Origin: Prorocentrum cordatum
Lineage: Eukaryota > Sar > Dinophyceae > Prorocentrales > Prorocentraceae
Reading direction: 5' to 3'
Length of the DNA: 64,000 bases
NCBI GenBank assembly: GCA_963575745.1
Contig: CAUYUJ010020726.1
Coordinates: forward strand, 802,969 to 866,968
The notes beneath the pieces are model-generated. The model saw only the letters and a list, made by a program, of their open reading frames with translations, made no database searches and had not been told where the DNA came from. This document shows, piece after piece, positions 35,151-43,510 of the stretch (the first letter of the stretch is position 1; each line of letters opens with the position of its first letter). The position numbers and the translations under genes were made by a program.

Positions 35151-35274
35151 CCAAGTGCCATTTGGTACCTACCGTCACGGTCTTGTCTTAAGATGGCTTG
35201 CGACCAAGTTGCGGGTGGGAGGGTGGTGTGTTTGCACGAGCAGCGGAGAGGACAGCTTCAAGACGGTCAAAGTG

Positions 35275-35535
35275 GATTGCACAACATAGATTGCACAACC
35301 GATACGGCACCACATACATTGCAAAATTTGCGGTGCACCACACGGGCTGCACAATATATATTGCACAACGTACAGCTTTTTCACCATATAGATTGCACCA
35401 CCTACATTGCACGACATACGTTGCACACCGCAGATGGCACAACATGGATTGCACGACATCTACTCCAACACGTGGACAGCACCACATAGATGGAACACCA
35501 TAGATTACACCACGCATTCCACGACAGATATTGCA
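35275..35535. repeat. Degenerate TTGCACAACATAGA minisatellite
   Basis: Units of 12-15 bases such as GATTGCACAACATAGATTGC and GGCACCACATACATTGCA. The same repeat type continues at 42410-42960 and reappears at 43985-44045. The retroelement thus lies inside such an array with TATATA microsatellites on both sides. Confidence 0.75.
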
Positions 35536-35572
35536 CCGTATCCATATATATATACATATAGACATATACATA

Positions 35573-35663
35573 TGTCCAGTTTTGAAACGTGAAGCGGAGC
35601 CGTGGGGAGAGAGAGCGCCGCATTCGTCTGTGCCTGCCCCGCTGGCACTGGGCTCAAAGTGCA
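35573..35663 (+). repeat. Split direct repeat A1 (5' end)
   Basis: It begins TGTCCAGTTTTGAAACGTGA and ends GGCTCAAAGTGCA. A2 (41977-42067) has the same length and differs at about 4-5 positions. Confidence 0.9.
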
Positions 35664-35679
35664 AGCCGACGGCACTTCG

Positions 35680-36021
35680 ATGGCCTTCGCCGCATGGCTG
35701 GCTGGCGAGGCGGTGCACGGCGCAGGTCAAGCTGCGCTGCTGTGGGCAGCCCGCGGTGAGTGCCCAGCCTGCACGTGCTCGCCGGCCCTCACCTGCGCCC
35801 CCGGCCAGGAGGTGACGCGCGTGGACTGCCCAGGCGGGTCGCCAGGGTGGGCGCTGTCAGCGGTGGCCCTCGCGGGCGCGACTGGCTTCGCAGGAGGGCT
35901 CCTGGCCGCGCGGTGGCTGAGCCCCTGGCAGCCGATCACTCGCCTCCCGCCTCAGCCCTCTTTGGAGGAGGCGGCTAGAGCGCAGGCGACTGCAGTCAGA
36001 GCGCGGGCCTGTGCATCGTGA
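35680..36021 (+). CDS. ORF0: small Cys-rich single-pass membrane protein
   Basis: The ORF is 113 codons from the ATG at 35680 (an in-frame GTG lies further up at 35602). A Cys-rich part reads ECPACTCSPALTC. It is followed by a hydrophobic helix of about 20 residues (WALSAVALAGATGFAGGLLA) and a basic/Pro-containing tail, giving a single predicted membrane span. The stop TGA (36019-36021) overlaps the ATG of ORF1 as TGATG. As I recall, small Cys-plus-membrane ORFs occur at the same place in other dinoflagellate retroelements, but their role is unknown. The call as a real gene rests on the coupling and on position. Function is not assigned. Confidence 0.55.
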   Translation: MAFAAWLAGEAVHGAGQAALLWAARGECPACTCSPALTCAPGQEVTRVDCPGGSPGWALSAVALAGATGFAGGLLAARWLSPWQPITRLPPQPSLEEAARAQATAVRARACAS

Positions 36022-37472
36022 TGGCCAGCTCTGCAGCCGCCGCGGCGGCCAGTGGACACCCTTTGGCTCTGGACGGACTCGACGAGGGCGATTTCATCCT
36101 GGTGCTGCATCGTGTGGGAGGTGGCCGGATCTGGCACGAGCGTCTGATCCTGGCGTTCCAGACGGTGCCGCCCTTCGGGACAGGGGTGTTGACTCCTGAT
36201 GGACACGCCTACGTGGAGGCCATCATGCAGAACGGGGCCGACATCAGGGAGCACGCCATTCCCGCCGGCGCCGCAGTCGGCGCCGTGGCTGCCGCCACAG
36301 CTGGGGATCAGGTCTACCGATTCCGTGGTTTCCCTCTTCCCGGAGAAGTCGCAGCGGGTGCCGCCTCAGTGCGGGGCACTCTTGGGCTGGGCGCTGGGCC
36401 GCCGATCGCGCTGAACACGGCAGGGCGTGCCATCGCAGCCGTGAAAGGCGCTCCGGCTGGCGGTGGGCCTGCGGGGGCCTTCGCTGCGGGAGGCGCCGGC
36501 GGCGCGCCGGGGGCTCTGGGCGGCCTGGCAGGGCTGGCGGCAGCCCTCGGAGGCGGCCCGGCAGCCGCGCCAGCTGGGGCGGCCGCCCTTGTGCCAGTGG
36601 CGGCCGCGCCTGCACCTGCGGCAGGAGGAGCTCCAGCTGTCGTACCCTTTGGCGGAGGAGGGGCTCCCCCCGCTGCTCCTGGCGCCCTGGGCGGCGCCGC
36701 CGTGGCCGCGCCGGCGCTTGGGCCTGCCGCCGCCCCCGCGCCTGCCGCAAGTGGTGGCCCTGGTCTTGGTGGTGTGGCCGCAGCTCTTGCCGCCATCGCC
36801 GGCGCTCCAGGCGGCGATGCTCGGATTCAGTCAGTCGCCCTTGACACGCAGGGGGTGAGAAATGTGGACTTCCGAGCTGCAGTGGTTCGCCTTCACGAGC
36901 TGCCATGGGGCGATTGGCCTCTCAAGGGGCCACGCACACTGCTATGGGCACTGTGCTTCATATGCCGCAATGGGGGAACGCCCCTGGGGAGGCACACGAA
37001 GTGGGTCTCGGAGGGGCACCTGGAGCCTGACGATCCTGGCGTGGACATCCACCTGCTGTGCTGCCGCCTCCTCGAGCTGAGCGTGGTCTACGATCAGCTC
37101 CACGTGACCAACCTTGCGGCCATGGAGTTGGTCGGGCGGACCCTCCAGACGCAGGAGGAGCTGTACCGTGACAGGTTCGCGGCGTCCTCGGAGTTCGGCT
37201 CAGATGCTGCGCTGATGTCGGGTGCTCTGGACGCTGGCGGCAACGTGTGCGCAGCCCCTGCCCTGAGGGACTGGCTGGCCGCCGAGAAGGCGCGCGAGGC
37301 CAACATAGCCAAGGAGCGCCGCAAGGCGCGTGAGGGGCGGCTTCTCGCAGCCGGCGGCAGCTCTGGCGACGGGCGCGGCAGCGATGGCCGAGGTCGAGGG
37401 CGCGGCCGCGGCCGCGGACGAGGCAGAGATGGCGGGAGGGGCGGCCGCGCAGCCCCAGACGGCCATGGCTGA
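36021..37472 (+). CDS. ORF1: gag-like protein
   Basis: 483 codons. The N-terminus (about residues 10-110) is mixed: EGDFILVLHRVGGGRIWHER, later VYRFRGFPLPGEV. Residues about 120-275 are an Ala/Gly/Pro-rich low-complexity linker. A second folded part (about 280-430) includes GVRNVDFRAAVVRLHELPWG, ICRNGGTPLGRHTKWVSEGH and ELSVVYDQLHVTNLAAMELV. The tail is Arg/Gly-rich (GRGRGRGRGRGRDGGRGG), as expected of a nucleic-acid-binding end. I infer the structural/RNA-binding protein of the element, acting with RT. No zinc knuckle is seen, unlike the minus-strand element at 13.8 kb. The start overlaps the ORF0 stop, and the end overlaps the ORF2 start (ATGGCTGA). Confidence 0.75.
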   Translation: MASSAAAAAASGHPLALDGLDEGDFILVLHRVGGGRIWHERLILAFQTVPPFGTGVLTPDGHAYVEAIMQNGADIREHAIPAGAAVGAVAAATAGDQVYRFRGFPLPGEVAAGAASVRGTLGLGAGPPIALNTAGRAIAAVKGAPAGGGPAGAFAAGGAGGAPGALGGLAGLAAALGGGPAAAPAGAAALVPVAAAPAPAAGGAPAVVPFGGGGAPPAAPGALGGAAVAAPALGPAAAPAPAASGGPGLGGVAAALAAIAGAPGGDARIQSVALDTQGVRNVDFRAAVVRLHELPWGDWPLKGPRTLLWALCFICRNGGTPLGRHTKWVSEGHLEPDDPGVDIHLLCCRLLELSVVYDQLHVTNLAAMELVGRTLQTQEELYRDRFAASSEFGSDAALMSGALDAGGNVCAAPALRDWLAAEKAREANIAKERRKAREGRLLAAGGSSGDGRGSDGRGRGRGRGRGRGRDGGRGGRAAPDGHG

Positions 37473-38514
37473 GAAGCACCAGGGGGGGGCACTTGGGCCA
37501 GCCTCTCCCTGGAACAGGAGTGCGGTTTCGGCCGCAGGCCCGGGCACGCGTGGAAGTCTCCGACACCGAGACGTCTTCCCGCTGCCGCCCCCCGCCGCCT
37601 CCGCCGGCCCACCCCCATCGCCTGGCAGTCGTCGTTCGGCTAGGCGCGCTGGGCATCGCCTTCATCGTGGAGAGAGGGTTCGCTCAGCCGTCAACGCACT
37701 TAATTCGCTCTATGGGTCTCGGCCCTCGCCTCCAGCTGCGGCTCGCGAGGGGCAGCGCCAGGCCATCATGCACATTACGGACAGCATCGACGAGCTGGGG
37801 CGCCCGCCGCCAGAGTTCATGTCGGGAAACGCTGCCGAAGACGGAGCCCTCCGGGAGCTCCTCTCTTGCGCCAACCTGTATGGTACTGGCGCCGCGACGT
37901 CGACCCCCTACGTCAGCGACAGAGTCGCGTGGCCTGCCGCGGGTGGGACCCCAGTGGACATCGTCGAGCTGGTGCCGCCCGTGGATAAGGTCTGGCTGGA
38001 GGGTTGGCGGAGTCACATGCTTCGAGATCCACGTGCTGCTGCTGATCTGGCCAGGGAAGCGTGCCCGAAGGGGCCCTTTTGCGATCCCGCCCTGACGCGC
38101 GACGTGAGCACGTACGGTCGTTTTTTGATTCAGATGTACGAGAGACAGATGGTCAACTTCGCGGTGGACTCCGGCCACCCGCACACCGTCGGCCTCTTCT
38201 TCGTTCCCAAGAAGACGGGGGCCCTCCGCATCATTTTCGACACGAGGGCCGCCAACTGCAAGTTTTTAGACGCGCCCAGCACTCGGCTACCGTCGGCTTC
38301 AGCCTTCAGTTCGATCGAGGCGCCGATCGAGGGTATGTACATGTCCACCTGCGACCTGGAGTGCGCCTTCTACCACATGAAGCTCCCGGAGGGCATGGAG
38401 GTGATGTTCACCTTGCCGCCGCTCAAGGCGGGGGTGCTTCAGGAGCTCGGCCTCGTGGACTTCGACTTCGACCCGTCGGTGCCCCTCTCGCCCCAGGTTA
38501 TTGTGCTTCCTATG
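37465..38514 (+). CDS. ORF2 part 1: reverse transcriptase, N-terminal half
   Basis: The ATG at 37465 shares ATGGCTGA with the ORF1 stop, suggesting re-initiation. After a Pro/Arg-rich leader come AVNALNSLYGSRPSP, TPVDIVELVPPVDKVW and a segment leading into RT. RT landmarks are LFFVPKKTGALRIIFDTRAA (fingers), PSTRLPSASAFSSIE, and STCDLECAFYHMKLPEGM (motif A, with the first catalytic Asp at about 38353). The frame is lost at about 38514. QVIVLPM should continue as GFSWAL, but a G appears to be missing and the continuation is read in another frame. RT copies the element RNA into DNA. Confidence 0.8.
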
Positions 38515-38629
38515 GTTTTTCGTGGGCATTGCATCTTTGCCAAGCTGCTGCTCGCCACGTGCTGTCGGACGACGGCCGCTCTCTGGATCAGACCGCTCAG
38601 GACGGCCACCCTGGGGTTAACGCGGTTAA
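38515..38629 (+). pseudogene. ORF2 part 2: RT motif B in a shifted frame
   Basis: In the frame ending codons at positions divisible by three plus two, the plus strand reads GFSWALHLCQAAARHVLSDD. This is the RT motif B region that should follow VLPM. It continues to DQTAQDGHPGV and then has to shift again to reach the catalytic box. Two indels within 120 bases make this copy non-functional unless they are assembly errors. Confidence 0.7.
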
Positions 38630-39880
38630 GAAGAATGTTTTGGGGTGGCCGCCTACGTCGATAACATCCTTGTCTTCGGTGGCTGCAAGGCCTTGGTGGA
38701 TGAGACTACGTGCAGGCTGGTGGGCACCTTCAGGAGACGCGGTCTTCCAGTGCACGAGATCGAGCCCGCTGCTCTGGATGCCGACTTCCTTGGCCTCAGC
38801 CTCCGCAGTGGAAGATATCTTCGCATCGAGCCTCGGAATATTTGGAGGCTCCATTTTGCGATATCCAGTTTGTTGAGGCGTGGATGGTGCTCCGGCCACA
38901 TGCTCCGTGCGGTGCTTGGTCACATCGCGTGGGCGTCGATGATCCGCAGAGAGGTACTTACCGTGCTGCACAGCTCCTATGGCTACGTCGGTGCCTTCGG
39001 CCCGAGGCACGGCAAGCTGTGGCCGTCAGTGGTCAAGGAGCTCATCATCATTAGGGACCTGCTCCCTATTTTGACCTGTGACCTGACGGCGGAGTGGCAT
39101 ACCGTGATGACGGCCAGCGACGCTTCTCCCTTTGGCCTCGGCGTCATGCGGCGGCGGGCGCCTGCTGCCACTTGTGCTGCAGTAAAGCGGTGCTCGGAGC
39201 GTTTGCGCTGCAAGGTCGAGGGCGGGCGCCAGGCTCGTCTGCGGTCGCTCAAGGCTGCTGAATTGGTGATTGATGAGGGGACAGGCGAAAACAGACAAAG
39301 TCCGACCTCTTCCCCTCCACCTCTCATGCCAAGATCCTGCGGTAACGGGGATCACTCTGAGGAGCACCTGGGCAACTTGGGGAGTCACGCGTTGAAGAAT
39401 CCAGAGGACATCCAGGAGGCCGGCACCTTGGGCGTGCACGGTGAGGGCTTGGGCATCCCTGTGGAGCACAACATGACCGAGGCCCTGAGGTTCAGCATGG
39501 ACCCCTGGGAGCTCGACGAGGCACCAGGACACATTACACGTAAAGAAGCCTGGAAGAGCGTCAGTGCACAGTCGGTATCTCTGGGGGCCAATATTCTTTA
39601 CCTTGAGGGCGAAGCCTTAGTCACGTCTTATCGGCACCTACTTCGTAACTTGGGCAGTCACGGCAAGCGTATGGTGGCGTTAGTCGACAACCTGCCCTTG
39701 GCTCTTTCTTGTGCGAAGGGGAGAGCCCGCTCGAGTTTCTTGAGGTCATGTCTCAATCAGTTGTGCTGTCTGTCTTTAGCCACGGGCTCGAGGCTTTGTG
39801 CACGTTGGATCGCTTCAGAAAGGAACCCATCAGACTCGCTCAGCCGTGGAAAGCTGGGCTGGTTCAGCGGCCATCGTCAT
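38630..39880 (+). CDS. ORF2 part 3: RT catalytic box, thumb and RNase H
   Basis: The frame opens after TAA at 38627 and reads FGVAAYVDNILVFGG (RT motif C, with YVDN in place of YxDD, a variant common in this group). RT thumb/connection sequence follows. RNase H is recognised by VMTASDASPFGLGVM (first Asp, about 39110), ITRKEAWKS (Glu, about 39535), RMVALVDNLPLALSCAKGRA (Asp, about 39690) and WIASERNPSDSLSRG (last Asp, about 39830). This is the domain order RT-RNase H of DIRS-like elements. The same frame stays open through 41656 even where the recombinase is encoded in another frame. Confidence 0.82.
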
Positions 39881-40844
39881 CTTAGTGATGCTCGGACGGC
39901 TGGTCGGGGGCTGCGTCGCCCTCCCCGTCCTGCTCCTGCTGTTCACGAGGGCGGAGGCATCGCCGCGACAGGGATCGCGCACCCCTTCGGCCTCGGCGAG
40001 ACACCGCGCGATCCTGGCTGCCAAGGCCACGGGCAGGAGTTCCGACACGTTGGCCATGATCCTGCTGGCGCAGCAGGCTGTGAGACTGAACGCAGAAGCC
40101 TTCCACCGGCAGCCGCAACACACGTTCGTGAGCTACTGTGCGGACCGCCGCCTGGACTGGAGCACGTTGGGGCATTTGGACACGATCCTGGCGGAGTACC
40201 TCACCGAGCGCCACCGGGCGCAGAGGCTGACGCCCGACCGCGCCGTGCAGCCGTTCAGCGGCGCGGGCGCCGCGCACCGGCTCTGGAGCCTCCTGCTGCA
40301 TCCAGCAGACCGCGGCCAGGGCGGGATGACGGGGGCGTCCGACGTGCCGATCCCGCTCGATCTCGACCTGTATTTCGTGCCGATCCTCAAGGCGGTCTGC
40401 CTGAAAGGGCCTGTTGCGAAGGCTCTGTGGGGATTCAGTCTCGGCCAGCGGAACCTGATGTTCTTTCTTGCGGCAACGATCCTGGGCATCAATCACCTGC
40501 TCACCCACTCGTTCAGGATGAGGCATGGCATAGTGAGCTACGACCTCTCGACGCAGAGGCGATCGGTGGATCGGGCGTGCCGCCGAAGCCGCTCGGCCGT
40601 CATGGCGTCGATGCGGCACTACGCGGGGCTGCCGGATCTTCATCGCGAGCTTCAGGACGTGGCGGAGGTCGCGTACTCGTTCAGCCACCGCGTGGAAGGG
40701 CGGTTCTGCGAGCTGCTGGAGATGGGCTTCCTCAGACACTGGTGCATCGCCGAGGTGCCCTACCTGCTAGTGGAGGCGATGCTGATCTGCGGCCGAGCGC
40801 GCGGCAGGCGGGCTCAGACGAGGCCCGCAGCTGCGGCGCAGTGA
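39880..40844 (+). pseudogene. ORF2 part 4: tyrosine recombinase-like region, probably degraded
   Basis: In a different frame from RNase H, the strand encodes a helical N-terminal part (FVSYCADRRLDWSTLGHLDT), then WSLLLHPADRGQGGMTGASD. A C-terminal core follows: HSFRMRHGIVSYDLSTQRRS (the HxxR-type box) and SMRHYAGLPDL, whose Tyr is a candidate nucleophile. The region between the N-terminal part and WSLLLHP is shorter than I expect, and I see no box I arginine segment. That suggests an internal deletion. The recombinase would integrate the circular DNA form without target duplication. A stop (TGA, 40842-40844) closes this frame. Confidence 0.6.
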
Positions 40845-41656
40845 GTGCCGCAGGCGACGCCGTCCGCCTGCACCTGAGGCGGCGCTTCAAGGAGGCTGTG
40901 CAGCGGGGATCTCTCTGTCGCAGGCGCGTTGTGGTAGAGCTTTTCAGCGGTTCAGGCCACTTTACCGCCGCGGTGCGCCGACTTGGCCTCTCGGGTCTAG
41001 GTCTTGACATCCGGCATGGGCCTCTCGAAGACCACCTCGATGCCACCTTCGAGGAAGTCATCGTCGGATGGCTGTGTAGCCATTCAGTCGCAGCTGTTTT
41101 TCTAAGGACGCCCTGTACCACCTGGTCGCGGGCTCTCAGGAGGCCCCTGAGATCTCGGGACCACCCAATGGGACTCCATCAGTTGAGCACTTCCGAGGGA
41201 GCCCGCCTACAGCAAGGCAACGCTTCCTTTGCGTTTACGTGCCGCATCATCAGACTGTGCATTCGTCTTGGGACGCCTGTGATGCTGGAGAATCCAGCGA
41301 GCTCCATCATGTGGCCTGCTCGCTCCTTGTCCCGGCTCGTTCAGTTACCGTCTGCACGCAGTTGTGATCTAGACCAGTGCCAGCATGGTGCACTTTGGCG
41401 GAAGCGTACGAGAATCGTCTCATGGCACGCTGGCCCTGTTGAACCCTTATGCCGCGTGTGCCAGGGGAGACGCGGACTGTGCTCACGCACTGCCAACAAG
41501 CATGTAATTCTGTCCGGCCAGAGCCCTGCAGGATGCAAGTACACTGCGCTCGCGGCTGCTTATCCAGCTGCCCTGGCTAATGCCCTCGCAAATGTAATCA
41601 AGCGCGCTGTGCTCAAGGCGCCGCAGCAAGCGATGGCTAGCCTAATCAGCAAGTAG
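40845..41656 (+). CDS. ORF2 part 5/ORF3: C5-cytosine methyltransferase-like domain
   Basis: The frame shared with RNase H resumes after the recombinase stop and ends at 41656. Motifs in order: VVVELFSGSGHFTAAVRRLG (SAM-binding motif I) with GLDIRHG; LRTPCTTWSRA (Pro-Cys catalytic motif IV); VMLENPASSIMW (motif VI, ENP rather than ENV); CQHGALWRKRTRI (motif VIII-like basic motif); then a Cys-rich CRVCQGRRGLCS and SPAGCKYTALAAAYPAALA at the end. This is the pattern of Dcm/Dnmt-type enzymes, shortened in the target-recognition part. Cytosine methyltransferases carried by retrotransposons are reported in dinoflagellates and algae. Role inferred: methylation of the element or host DNA. No ATG is obvious, so it may be part of the polyprotein. 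Confidence 0.72.
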
Positions 41657-41756
41657 CGTTTCTCCGTGCTTTCTCGCTTCGGCTTCGAAGTGCCTCTTTA
41701 CTTTTCGGCCGCCCCTGCCACTCTGTCAGTGGCGGCCAGAGCTTCCTTTGGGGTTC

Positions 41757-41976
41757 GGGAACTCTCTATCTGGTCGGACCTCTGTGCAGTCTGCTCCGTG
41801 CCCAGCTGCTCGCCTGGTAATCATCCCATGGCAGGTTTTACTGCCCTAGCCTGGCTCGCGCTCGACACATACAGTAAAAAAGAGACAGAGCCCCTTCAGT
41901 CCTCAGGCCCCGCGTGTGAGGCTCTGTAGATCTTTGTTCTGGTCCAGCTCTGGCGCTCGGGATCCTCGTGGCGGGC
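41757..41976 (+). repeat. Split direct repeat B1
   Basis: Starts GGGAACTCTCTATCTGGTCG and ends CGGGATCCTCGTGGCGGGC. It is repeated at 42128-42348 (B2) with only about two differences seen (GTCGGAC/GTCTGAC, CATCCCATGG/CATCTCATGG). Confidence 0.9.
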
Positions 41977-42067
41977 TGTCCAGTTTTGAAGCGTGAAGCG
42001 GAGCCGTGGGGAGAGAGAGCGCCGCGTTCGTCTGTGCCTGCCTCGCTGGCACTGGGCTCAGAGTGCA
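41977..42067 (+). repeat. Split direct repeat A2, abutting B1
   Basis: The start TGTCCAGTTTTGAAGCGTGA follows B1 directly (GCGGGC|TGTCCAG). This junction is what a circular intermediate joining the B2 end to the A1 start would look like. It is followed by about 60 bases not found elsewhere (42068-42127). Confidence 0.9.
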
Positions 42068-42127
42068 CCCACCCACGTGCCGCCCTGGCCCTTTTGGCCC
42101 ATCTATAACTTGCTGCTCATCGCGCCT

Positions 42128-42348
42128 GGGAACTCTCTATCTGGTCTGACCTCTGTGCAGTCTGCTCCGTGCCCAGCTGCTCGCCTGGTAATCATCTCAT
42201 GGCAGGTTTTACTGCCCTAGCCTGGCTCGCGCTCGACACATACAGTAAAAAAGAGACAGAGCCCCTTCAGTCCTCAGGCCCCGCGTGTGAGGCTCTGTAG
42301 ATCTTTGTTCTGGTCCAGCTCTGGCGCTCGGGATCCTCGTGGCGGGCT
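42128..42348 (+). repeat. Split direct repeat B2 (3' end of the element)
   Basis: Second copy of B1, ending GGCGGGCT at 42348, where TATATATA microsatellite begins. No target-site duplication is visible, as expected of tyrosine-recombinase elements. Confidence 0.9.
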
Positions 42349-42965
42349 ATATATATAGAGAGAGACATATATATACATATATATATATATATAAATAAAT
42401 ACATGATTAGAACACCACCTAAATTGCACCACGTCGATTGCAAAGCATATATATATATATATATGCATGCGTGAATTTACACACGTACACACACATATAT
42501 ATATATATATGTGTATACCTGCAGATCACCCCATCATCTGCGCAACATATACTGGCAATGCACCACATATGTTGGATTCGCTGCTACTGTTCCACACCAC
42601 ATAGAGTGCACCACATGTGCTTCACAACACAGGTCGCACAACATATGTAGCACCACGCATTGCGCTTTTTTTGCGCCACTTAGAATGCACATCCTAGATT
42701 GCACACTATAGATTGCACCACATTTCCAACCACATGGAGTGCACCACACATCTTAGACCGCGTATATTGCTCAACCTATATTGCACAACCTATATTGCGC
42801 CATGTAGATTACACAGCATATACTGCACAGCAACAGTTGCACAATCTATAGTGGACGTCGTGTACTGCGCCACAGCTAGAGCTACGCGCACATGGCACAT
42901 CATTGGTTACACAGCATACATGGCGCAACACATGTATATACAAATTTATATACGGCACAGCATAC
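42349..42965. repeat. TATATA microsatellites and TTGCACCACATAGA minisatellite
   Basis: TATATA blocks at 42349-42400 and 42445-42515 flank TTGCACCAC units that continue to about 42960, matching the array left of the retroelement. The element may have inserted within this array. Confidence 0.8.
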
Positions 42966-43129
42966 ATTCTCCATTCCCCCAGAAAAAACATATAAGTTTT
43001 ACCACCCTCCCCCCACCTGGCTTATCGATTCCCCGGGAACCTATGCAAAACAAATGTGATGTTGACCGGATGTCCACCCCACGTGTGAATTCCTAATATC
43101 CCATCCAAGCCGATATCGATCTTCTCTCG

Positions 43130-43510
43130 GTTCCCTTGCAAAACAGACTGTACTGTGACATGCTTTGTTTTAGTGGATCACTTGTTTCGCGAATCCCTTG
43201 TAAACGATGGGACGGAGTGTATACACGTGCGCCGTCGCGCGCGCACGCCGCAATCCTTCAAAAACCTTTGGTGCCGGAAGGATTTCAAAATCGAGTGTCT
43301 AAAAAAATGAAGAAAAAGCACCCGGTTTCGCAATGCGGATTCGCAAGAAAAGCGTACGCGCGCGATCTTGCAAGTTTTCCAGAGAGCCGTACGTTCTTCA
43401 ACAATTTCTTCACATGCTACCAAACGGGCTTCGCGCGCGTGCATGTCGAAATCGTTCGAACGCCCTTGCGCGCTTGCTGGGGTGGCACGAGCCGTGTCAA
43501 ATCATACCAT
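43130..43510 (+). repeat. Composite dispersed repeat, third copy (partial)
   Basis: GTTTCGCGAATCCCTTGTAA, GATGGGACGGAGTGTATACA, GTGCCGGAAGGATTTCAAAA, TGCTACCAAACGGGCTTCGC and GCGCGTGCATGTCGAAATCG match 34020-34320 in the same order. Confidence 0.75.

Larger units (their letters stand above)
35573..42348 (+). mobile_element. Tyrosine-recombinase retrotransposon with split direct repeats
   Basis: The element is framed by A1 (35573-35663), B1 (41757-41976), A2 (41977-42067) and B2 (42128-42348). A1 is matched by A2 over 91 bases, B1 by B2 over about 220 bases, and B1 abuts A2. That A1-ORFs-B1-A2-B2 order is the split-direct-repeat layout known from PAT and Ngaro elements, which replicate through a circle whose junction equals B1-A2. 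Inside are ORF0, ORF1, RT, RNase H, a tyrosine-recombinase-like region and a C5-methyltransferase-like domain. Only about 4-5 differences separate A1 from A2, and few separate B1 from B2, so insertion was fairly recent. Several frame changes in pol suggest this copy is inactive, or that the assembly has indels. Confidence 0.88.

Noticed and set aside
38645-41656. A single 1003-codon protein covering RT to methyltransferase
   Set aside because: The frame is open throughout, but between about 39900 and 40844 it encodes Pro/Arg/Gly-rich nonsense, while the recombinase-like sequence lies in another frame. I therefore split it by domain.
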